From: Carex sylvatica
Taxonomy: Eukaryota > Streptophyta > Magnoliopsida > Poales > Cyperaceae
DNA length: 25,524 bases
Reading direction: 5' to 3'
NCBI GenBank assembly: GCA_964058845.1
Contig: CAXKVR010000507.1
Span: 1-25,524, forward strand
Shown: positions 18,872 through 25,524 of the stretch, one piece after another
Position numbering within the stretch: position 1 is the first letter of the stretch
Layout: each line of letters begins with the position of its first letter
The notes under the pieces: model-generated
Database searches by the model: none
What the model was told of the DNA's origin: nothing
Seen by the model: only the letters and a program-made list of their open reading frames with translations
Position numbers and translations under genes: made by a program

Positions 18872-21288
18872 TCATACCGGTTCAATTGTACCGGTACTGG
18901 TACCAGTATTTCCACCCGCTGTATAACAAAGCACCTTTTGCACATAGAATAGCATATATGCCTGAGACTCTCTAACAATACTCTCTTCGACTTTAATCAC
19001 CCATGCATCATCACATTTAAACCAACTGTTATTAATCCTTAAATAAGTCACGTAGTGACCCGCATCCAACCGACCCGAATGCGTCACGACCGCGAAAATT
19101 TCAAATTCCGAGGATGCCCCACTGCTTATTGCAGCTTCACTGGCACCATTTTCGACAACAGGTAATAAGCGGTTCCCATACCGACTCCTTAGAACAGATG
19201 ATGACAGGTATGCTGCCATGTCTAAAGCAAATGGGAACTGGAGACAACTGTCGATCTTACGCAATGTCTTTTTAATTGTAGAGTGTTCAAATCGCTTTAC
19301 ATGGAAGGACAAAACCAGGGGAAGTTTTCGGATTGACATCTGTTTCAGAGATTCTCTTCTCTCTTTGCATTTCTGACAGTAAAATTTTTGTTCATTGTCA
19401 AGTCTCTCTGGCCGTGTGAATTTCTCAAGGCACCGCATGAGGGTGGTGGGGCCCGACTGATTCTGGTTGTGTTTTTGCTTTGTTTCTTTCTCGCCATTGC
19501 GAGCAGTCTGGCGGGTCAGATGGGTCGAATCGAGGTCCAGAGAGAGATCGATGCAGGGGTCATAGGTGGTGGAAGTGAAACCGCAGTAAGTGCATGTCAC
19601 GTCTGATCTTAAAATGCCAGAGAAAATCCGATGCGCAATGCAACAGTCCCCTTGACCTGAAATATTGGGTAAAAAGATATATTTTAATAAGAGAGATTAC
19701 AAAAAAAATTATCATGCAAAAATTATAGCCTTAAATGGTCCAATTGATCCTGAATAAAGTGTCTGTGTAATTGAGGATCATTTTAACACTCCGAAGCACA
19801 GATTTTAGCAAGATTTTTAACATGGCTTTGCTCTAATTAATCCTCATTTTGCATTATTTTGCAAAACAGTTGATAGTAGTAGTACTGATTAGTTGTATCT
19901 TGTAATTTTGGCAAAATGCAAGATCTAAAGTACAAATTGCAGAGCAATAAAGAGGATGTACATACATATGTTGCACCCTGCTAACACAGTTAAGGGTGCG
20001 TTTGGGTGCCAAGGAATAGCATGATTAGTTGGGTTAGCGACTATTCCAAATTCGGGTTAGCGACTATTCCACGTTTGGGTGAAAAAATAACTATCTCAAC
20101 ACTTGGGTTAGCTCATTAGCCGCTATTCCGCTAACCCATTGAAATGTTGGGTTAGCAGGTATTCCAAACTCAGGGTTAGCACACTATTCTCACTAACCTC
20201 ACTCTCAATCCAATCGTACCCTAATTAGAGAAGATTATAACTATAGTTGAAATGAACTAAAAATAGTACCATTAGTACCATTATGGTTAGAAATCTGTTG
20301 ATCTTCAACCAGATTATCATGAATTCGATCAAGAATTGAGATGAAAAATTCATGTGCATCCTGTTGCTCATAACTCGCAAGATCTGAAGAAAGCCTCCAC
20401 CAGCTGTAATCAGTGATCACAAAGGTAAGAAGCAAACTATCGCTATAAAAAAAATGCGGGAGAAAAGGAAACAAGAAAAGCAAACAAAAGTAACCTGTAG
20501 AGAAATTTAGCGGGGCTGAAGGGGGACCGATCGCCAGAGAAAGCAGCAGAATAGATCTGATCAAGATCGCAAACCAGACACAAGTCGACACCATTGGCAC
20601 TCTTCTTACGCGATCTTCTAGCACATAGAAATCTATTATGACGATCACTAAGGAAGTAGTTTCTCAAAGGCGGTGTATGAAGAAGAGCTTGTAAAACCGA
20701 GTTCATAAAGCATGTATTCCCCATGTTGTTCAATCCTCTCAATCCCCATGGATGACGATCGGAAGAACTCGGATCTGGATGTAGTTGAGTCGATCGAGTG
20801 CGAATGAGCTGAGATTGTGAAGGATTTGGATCCCACTGTTTGAAATCGACGCGACGACGCTTGTTACTTGGAGGAGAAGAAGAGGAAGGAAAAGATGGAG
20901 ATTGCGCAACTGATACAGTAGAATCGAAATCGGAATCGTAAACCTGATCAGAGCAGGAACAGCAGAAGAGTTCAGCACGGAGAAGGTCGACACTTATATA
21001 GTGACCAGGGGAGGAGATAGGGTGGTGAGAAGCATGAGACGGGCAGAAAACCTGACCGCAGGAGAGACAAGCAAGAAGGCGAGAAGAGGAAGAGGTGGTA
21101 AGAGGAGAGGAAGAGGAAGGGCAGAGCGGGCAGTGAGGGTGAGAAAGAGGGTCAAGACGGATAGAAGGGAGACCAAGAGGGCGAACGCGAAGAGAGCGAC
21201 GGAGGTTGCGAAAGGGGTTACGGGAAGAGGAACGGTAAGAGGAGAGATGCGGGCAGGGGGCAGGGATGGAAGGAGGAGGAGGAGCCAT
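18872..21288 (-). CDS. UBP22: Ubiquitin carboxyl-terminal hydrolase 22-like (USP family)
   Basis: Cysteine protease that removes ubiquitin. Its Arabidopsis counterpart is the catalytic subunit of the nuclear SAGA-type module (with SGF11 and ENY2) that deubiquitinates histone H2B. Exons 21288-20495, 20403-20270 and 19656-18872 give 570 aa, against about 557 aa in Arabidopsis. The N-terminal ZnF-UBP domain has Cys12, His14, Cys53/56, Cys74/77, Cys82, His85/88, His96 and Cys109-112. A basic NKRRR at 142-146 may be a nuclear signal. The USP core starts [19 protein letters not shown] with catalytic Cys193, then [10 protein letters not shown], a second zinc site (TCTYC at about 330-334, CQKC at 403-406) and HVKRFEH. 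The His/Asp box GHYVTYL..CDDAW has His510 and Asp525/526. All catalytic residues are present. The start ATGG precedes the ZnF domain and nothing conserved is missing. Exon 1 is strongly GC-rich, unlike exon 3. Intron 2 contains a Harbinger-like MITE. Confidence 0.95.
19994..20221. mobile_element. Harbinger/Tourist-like MITE in UBP22 intron 2
   Basis: A 228-bp element starting GGGTGCGTTTGGGTG and ending CAATCGTACCC, with imperfect inverted ends, flanked by TAA on both sides (19991-19993 and 20222-20224). A 3-bp TAA/TTA duplication is characteristic of PIF/Harbinger. The interior repeats GGGTTAGCGACTATTCCA in tandem and carries CGCTATTCCGCTAACCC in the opposite orientation, giving subterminal hairpins. 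It lies wholly within the intron 19657-20269 and ends 46 nt from the exon 2 donor. Confidence 0.88.
20268..20280 (-). other. Tandem splice donors at UBP22 exon 2
   Basis: The coding-strand sequence AATGGTACTAATGGTACTAT contains two identical donor contexts, AATG|GTACTA, 9 nt apart (exon ending at 20270 or 20279). Both keep the phase needed by exon 3 (GT CAA GGG GAC). The products differ by three residues, NHNGTNGQGD versus NHNGQGD, in a linker between the QQDAHEFF box and the second zinc site. Both sites are equally GT-consistent by eye. Confidence 0.6.
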
Positions 21289-21328
21289 GGGAAGGGGAAG
21301 GGGAACGGGCAGGGGAAACTGAGAGCAT
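21218..21328 (-). promoter_or_regulatory. Upstream ORF overlapping the UBP22 start codon
   Basis: An ATG at 21328-21326, 40 nt upstream of the UBP22 ATG and out of frame with it, opens a 36-codon frame (starting [13 protein letters not shown]). It ends at TAA 21220-21218, well inside the UBP22 coding region. Overlapping uORFs usually lower translation of the main frame. The uATG context (pyrimidine at -3, C at +4) is weak, so leaky scanning is expected. It matters only if transcription begins upstream of 21328, which the sequence cannot show. Confidence 0.4.
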
Positions 21329-21586
21329 GGACGGTGGTTGGGGGGAGGAGAGGAATGGAGGGATGGAGGGAGAGCACGACGGTAGGAGACTAGTGGGACA
21401 CGAGGGAGCAGTGTTATTGTTTATTTTTGTTTAGTTTATTATCATAATGGAAAAATATCTTCTCCAGTTTTTATTGGACTGATGTTGTACTGGAGGTGAT
21501 AAGAGAGAGGATTGAGCGACCAGTTTCTACTTTCTAGAGAGGAGAGATTAGAGAGAACCCAAACTCTCTCTCTTTCTTTCAATACA
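21289..21586. other. UBP22 5' leader and proximal promoter
   Basis: Immediately upstream of the UBP22 ATG the coding strand is strongly pyrimidine-rich (CTCC/CCAT words at about 21330-21380), a common plant leader composition. Beyond 21415 it turns A/T-rich, and CT/GA-rich patches occur at 21535-21580. No unambiguous TATA box could be chosen. Confidence 0.45.
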
Positions 21587-21791
21587 TATCCTCTGCATTA
21601 ACTCAAAAAACAATCTTTTGAGTTAATGAATATCAACCGTCTGATCTTAAACGGATGCCAATCCGGCCCTACTTATGATATAGGAGCCCTTTAATATTAG
21701 TGCAGATTTAATTTGCACGAATATTGAAGCAAATTGGATGGTCAATACTCATTAACTCAAAAGATTCCCTTTTGAGTTAATGCAGAGGATA
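21587..21791. mobile_element. 205-bp MITE with nested hairpins in UBP22 promoter
   Basis: The ends TATCCTCTGCATTAACTCAA and its inverted copy form terminal repeats of about 55 bp. Each arm is itself palindromic (TTAACTCAAAA then TTTTGAGTTAA), so the element can fold as a stem with two side hairpins. The centre TTTAATATTAGTGCAG/GCACGAATATTGAA is also near-palindromic. No clear target duplication was found, so the superfamily is undetermined. It lies about 300 bp upstream of the UBP22 ATG. Confidence 0.85.
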
Positions 21792-22493
21792 CGAAGTTTC
21801 TTTCTTTGGCTTATGTCGGTTACTTTGTTTTCTCGCCAGCAAGCAAGTCAACAAAGAGCCGAATTATGCTCTAAAGAGTTGAAGACTAGGTTACTAACCG
21901 AGATATTGGTGAAAATTTTGTTATATCCTTAGTTAAAAAATAAAATTACAGAAATGCTGTAACATTTTTTATTTTATTATTGTAAAAGTGTCCAACAGCT
22001 GGTTTTTTCAACGTTGAAGACAATCTGAGCGGCTCTCTCTTTTTTTATACTCGAACAAATAGTATACAGAGGATTAATTGAGGGGTAAAATTGTTTATTG
22101 ATAATTTTTTTTATTGATTAATATCGATCTTACAATATATAATTCTGATTAAATGATAGAATAAAATATAAATACTATATTAGTTCAAGTAAAAAAAAAC
22201 TAAATGATGCTTCATTTTGTTCTAATATTGATACTCAATTTTCGAATGTTTATTATTGTGAAATATAATTTTGTGATCAATAATTAATGGGCCATAGAAT
22301 AAGAAACAACTTTAATGGAAATTTTGAGGCTCTAAACAATGTTTTTTTTTTTTTTTCTGATTCTTTTGACATCTGAAGGTTTATGTCTCGGACTCCAGGC
22401 CATTCGTCTTTCCACGAGCTTTCTGAATTATTATCAAACGCTACAAACGAACTTTCCTACCAATGCTTACAGTATTTTAAAGTTTGAAACAAT
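21792..22493. other. Intergenic AT-rich DNA
   Basis: No gene is supported. The plus frame at 22339-22533 begins in a T-run (poly-Phe) and runs into the minisatellite, with no family resemblance. Confidence 0.5.
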
Positions 22494-22800
22494 GCATCGA
22501 TATTTTATTGTAAATACATTGACGACGTACTGATGTTATATACCCTGGTTAATCTCAGCACAAGTGCATCGATGTTTATTGTGAAAACATCAATGACGCA
22601 CTGATATTTTATACCCTGGTTAATCTCAACACAAGTACATCAATGTTTTATTACGAAAATATTAATGACGTGCTGATGTTTTATACTTTAGTTAATCTCA
22701 GTACAAGTACATTGACGTTTTATTAGAAAAATATCAATGATGCACCAATATTTTATATAAGATTAATTTCAACACTAGTGTATGGATATTTCAATACAAA
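22494..22800. repeat. 72-bp minisatellite with a hairpin in each unit
   Basis: Units begin at about 22494, 22566, 22637 and 22709, with a partial fifth from about 22781. Each runs (G/A)CATCGATGTTTTATT, AAAACATCAATGACG, CACTGATATTTTATACCCTG, GTTAATCTCA, CACAAGT. In each unit CATCGATGTTTT and AAAACATCAATG are inverted partners across a loop of a few bases, so every unit can form a stem of about 12 bp. Units are diverged at perhaps 15-25% of positions, mostly C/T and G/A changes that often keep the stem pairable. Confidence 0.9.
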
Positions 22801-23381
22801 ACTATTTATATTTCTTTAATAAAATATGAGTGTCACATCTTTCTTTATTTAAAAAAAAAAATATATATATAAACAAGATATTTTCAGCGGCTGAGAAAAC
22901 CAGCAGGTGGGGCATTTAAAAAACAAATGTCAGGACAATTTCAGATAGCTTTCATGGAATTGAATAAATGTTATTTGAACAAACCATAGCTTAGCGGAGG
23001 AGGAAGTAAAAAGATATTTTGTGAGAGTCAGGATCTTCTCCAGTTATATTTTCATTGGATATATCCAAAGCAGATCAGAAACGCTTATTTTTAGATTTCA
23101 GATTTGACTGGACAGCTAGGGGTCTTTGTTGTATGATTTTTTTAATCATAAATCATAATATAAGACACAAAGGTGCTTTTGAAATCGCCTATTTATATAT
23201 TTATTTTCCACAAATATAATGTTGCCTATTTATTTATTTTGTTTTGATTGCTTCCATGGCTTCAAGTCGTTAATTATATATATTTCAGTCTCATGTACTA
23301 ACAAAACAAATTATATGTTATAGTTTTGCTTGTTGATGAAGCAAAGAAACTTCGAAGAAAGAATGTTTATTCTAAGATATT
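22801..23381. other. Intergenic AT-rich DNA
   Basis: No gene, structural RNA or repeat family can be supported. Simple A and TA tracts occur at 22850-22870 and 23270-23285. Confidence 0.5.
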
Positions 23382-23708
23382 AATCAATATTTTCATTTTA
23401 AAGACTAAATAATCGATCTGAACTATTTAACACAATCTTTCATACAAAAATGTACTTGTAGATCAAACTTCACATTTTTTATTTTTCTTTTACAATTTTT
23501 TAATAGTAGAAAATCACATGATCTAAATATTTTAGGCCATTGAAAAATAGTTATTTTCTACCTATCTAAAAAAGAGAAAATATTATAAAAAATATAAAAT
23601 TTGTGTATAAGTACATTTTTCATATGAAAATCATGTTTAACGGTTTAGATTAACTATTTAAACCTTCAAACAAAAATATTGATCTATGCATAGTACGTAG
23701 CCTCACTC
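23382..23708. mobile_element. Foldback MITE downstream of glycerol kinase
   Basis: The right terminus ATGCATAGTACGTAGCCTCACTC is intact, with the inner partner words CGATCTGAACTATTTAACAC and TTTAACGGTTTAGATTAACT. The left outer terminus is degraded: the copy begins at AATCAATATTTTCATTTTAA. It belongs to the GAGTGAGGCTATGG family and lies 281 nt beyond the glycerol kinase stop codon. Confidence 0.75.
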
Positions 23709-23988
23709 TAATTTTGTTGAGGAAAAGAAGAAAAAAATGAAGAGAAATTACATCTGTTGTTTAACCATTTACTAGAAATTAAATTCTGAGACAAGATTTC
23801 TGCTTCAAATTTACATCAGAAAATCCATAACAAGGGAATCAGACATCAGAATAATATAAAAAACAAAAAAAAAAGAAAGAAAAAAGATGAAAGCTCGAAA
23901 TCATGGTCACTACAGCAATGGCATCATAGATACACTTCAATAATTGATATAATAAAAATAGCATCAAATTAAGTTCTAAGTAAAGAGA

Positions 23989-25524
23989 TTACGCCAGGTC
24001 AGCGAGTTCGAAGGATTTTGAAACTGCCCTCGACCAACTCTCGCCTCTCTTCTTGCGCTCGGCCTCTTCAATTTTGGGATGAATGATGGTGGTGTTCTCC
24101 TTGTGTAATCCCTCGAAAATTTGTGATTCAGTCCAGACACCAGCTGCTAACCCGGCAGCATAAGCGGCACCTAGTGCGGTTGTTTCTATATCGGCTGGCC
24201 TCACCACTGGGCTTCCCAATAGATCAGCCTGTGCAATTGAAGTAAGAAAAAAAAAAGTTAGCTTAAAGCCAAAAACAAGTCAATATTTTCATTTAAAAGT
24301 TCAAATAAATTTACTACTTCTATAGATAGGTCGAAAATCACTACTTTTTAATGGTTCACAATCTTTAGATCAAGTGATTTTCTACCTATCTAAAAAAATT
24401 GTAAAATTTGATCTACAAGTACATATTTCATATGGAGATCATAATAATCCGTGGTACAGACCAACATGCGCTATGCATAGTACCGTAGCCTCACTTTTAG
24501 TAAAATATTTGGCTTTTGTGTTCTTAAATGATGACCAGTAAGAAAATGTGGGTACCAAACAAAAAGCTGTACCAGGACAAAGCACCAAAACAACAATACT
24601 AATATTAATTTCATTTAATCATCTTTTTTGGCCAGAAATATGAAGCACTAATCAAATTTAAATCAAGGCACAAAACATCAGAAAAGAAACACCGTAGAAT
24701 ATTTTTACAATACATGGTAGACTGTACCTGGATCTGCATGAGGAGGTTATTTACAGTGGCCCCACCATCAACCCTGAGCAAGAATTCACCGCTCTCATTC
24801 CTTACCTCTCCTTCTTCTCCCGCATCCTTATGCATTGAACCCAAAACATCGTTCACTTGAAAACACATACTTTCCAAAACTGCCCTTGCAATATGCCCCC
24901 GATTGGTGTACCTTGTAATCCCCACAAGTACCCCTCTCGCATCATCTCTCCACCAAGGCGCAAACAGCCCGTTAAATGCCGGGACAAAGTAGACCCCACC
25001 TGCTCAGGGGCGGAATTAGAAAATTTAGATAGAGGGGGTGAAACGTAAAATACATAATGTGTGGTAAATGGAATTCTAACCACTAGGCTACAACCACACA
25101 TTTAGCATTTCATGAGGGGCTGAACTATATAAAATTTTAAGAAAAATGAAATTTCAATATATATGATTAAATCTTTTGAAAATAACCGTCCTTGCCCACC
25201 TGTGCTCTGAACCGTCTCTGCTAGTGCTTCGATTTCACTTGCTGAGGTAATAAGGCCGAGACCATCTCTCAGCCACTGAACAGCAGCCCCAGCTATTGCA
25301 ATGGACCCCTCCAGTGCGTAGTTAGTCTTCGCCTCGGGTCCCAGCTTGTAAGCAATAGTAGACAACAACCCATGAGATGACTTCACAATATCTGTACCAG
25401 TGTTTAAGAGAATAAAAGCACCGGTACCGTATGTACTTTTTGCTTCTCCTTTTTTACATAATTGACCAAGCATGGCTGCGTGCTGGTCTCCTAAGCAGCC
25501 TGTGATCGGTACACCTGCTAACGG
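23989..25524 (-). CDS. GLPK: Glycerol kinase, C-terminal three exons (5' end outside window)
   Basis: FGGY-family carbohydrate kinase, cytosolic, that phosphorylates glycerol with ATP to sn-glycerol 3-phosphate. The Arabidopsis counterpart is GLI1/NHO1, which is also needed for non-host resistance. Exons in the window are 25524-25200 (continuing beyond the edge), 24999-24728 and 24228-23989, about 278 aa of a protein normally near 520 aa. The first begins [20 protein letters not shown] and continues [14 protein letters not shown] and [17 protein letters not shown]. The split codon across the 200-nt intron restores [16 protein letters not shown]. Next come [12 protein letters not shown] and the second FGGY signature [18 protein letters not shown], then [19 protein letters not shown] joined to [11 protein letters not shown] and [14 protein letters not shown]. 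It ends [10 protein letters not shown]. All junctions are GT..AG and in phase, with no lesion in the visible part. The N-terminal half, with the first FGGY signature, is not in the window. Confidence 0.95.
24279..24496. mobile_element. Shortened foldback MITE in glycerol kinase intron
   Basis: It lies inside the 499-nt intron 24229-24727. The right terminus CGCTATGCATAGTACCGTAG plus CCTCACTT is intact. The core has AGATAGGTCGAAAATCACTA facing GTGATTTTCTACCTATCTAA. The left end starts only at TCAATATTTTCATTTAAAAG, and the segment between the left end and the core is deleted relative to other copies. Confidence 0.75.
25000..25199 (-). other. Glycerol kinase intron with possible element remnant
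   Basis: A 200-nt intron. Its acceptor-proximal part contains, on the plus strand, CAGGGGCGGAATTAGAAAAT, then AGAGGGGGTGAAACG, and TTCTAACCACTAGGCTACAA. The GGGGCGGAATT and GGGGG-rich start is often seen at plant transposon ends, but no partner end or target duplication is visible, so identity is unresolved. Confidence 0.35.

Noticed and set aside
19593..19600. GTG (19600) or the internal ATG at 19595 as the start of a separate USP-like protein
   Set aside because: The upstream codons [18 protein letters not shown] are conserved UBP sequence joined to exon 2, so this is internal to UBP22.
20994..21393. Long Arg/Gly-rich plus-strand and Leu/Pro-rich minus-strand frames
   Set aside because: Alternative frames of the GC-rich UBP22 exon 1 and leader. 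The UBP22 frame carries the ZnF-UBP and USP motifs.
25189..25200. GC donor option (GGTGG|GCAAGG) for the glycerol kinase exon
   Set aside because: The canonical G|GTGGGC donor at 25199 restores [11 protein letters not shown] in phase with the acceptor at 25000, so no non-canonical site is needed.
1..25524. tRNA, rRNA, CRISPR, bacterial, organellar or viral genes
   Set aside because: No cloverleaf, ribosomal motif, spaced array, prokaryotic gene organisation or viral replication, integrase or capsid motif was seen on either strand.

Overview
The window looks like a nuclear segment of a flowering plant. It is AT-rich, its genes have many GT..AG introns, and it is crowded with plant-type non-autonomous DNA transposons. 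All four recognisable genes match angiosperm families. The first exon of the deubiquitinase gene is much richer in G+C than its later exons. That gradient is common in commelinid monocots, so a monocot is plausible, but I cannot name the species.

All four genes lie on the minus strand. (1) 4888-3848 is a two-exon VQ-motif protein of 195 aa, of the class phosphorylated by MAP kinases and partnered with WRKY factors. (2) 12178-7814 is an eight-exon SLC35F5-like EamA/DMT-superfamily membrane transporter of 389 aa. (3) 21288-18872 is a three-exon UBP22-type ubiquitin protease of 570 aa, the catalytic subunit of the SAGA-type H2B deubiquitination module. (4) 25524-23989 is the last three exons of a glycerol kinase, truncated by the window edge. 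The exon maps were built by hand: each junction is GT..AG, keeps reading phase and rejoins conserved family sequence. The genes share no pathway. They are independent transcription units separated by 2.5-6.7 kb of repeat-rich DNA.

The rest is mainly mobile-element debris. A 942-bp Mutator-like element (1932-2873) has a perfect 9-bp target duplication. A 2,444-bp non-autonomous hAT element (15834-18277) has a perfect 8-bp duplication and an A-rich minisatellite core. A 228-bp Harbinger/Tourist-like MITE (19994-20221) sits in UBP22 intron 2 with a TAA duplication. Two related foldback MITE families account for at least eight copies, three of them inside introns. Local tandem repeats include a 72-bp repeat in the VQ intron, a 140-bp duplication near 12.7 kb and a 72-bp hairpin-containing minisatellite near 22.6 kb. 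I found no tRNA, rRNA, CRISPR array, plastid or viral gene.

The points most worth following up are the intron splitting a conserved motif of the VQ gene, tandem splice donors 9 nt apart in UBP22, a short upstream ORF overlapping the UBP22 start, a W-box/G-box island upstream of the VQ gene, and the hairpin minisatellite. I see no convincing new multi-gene system here.
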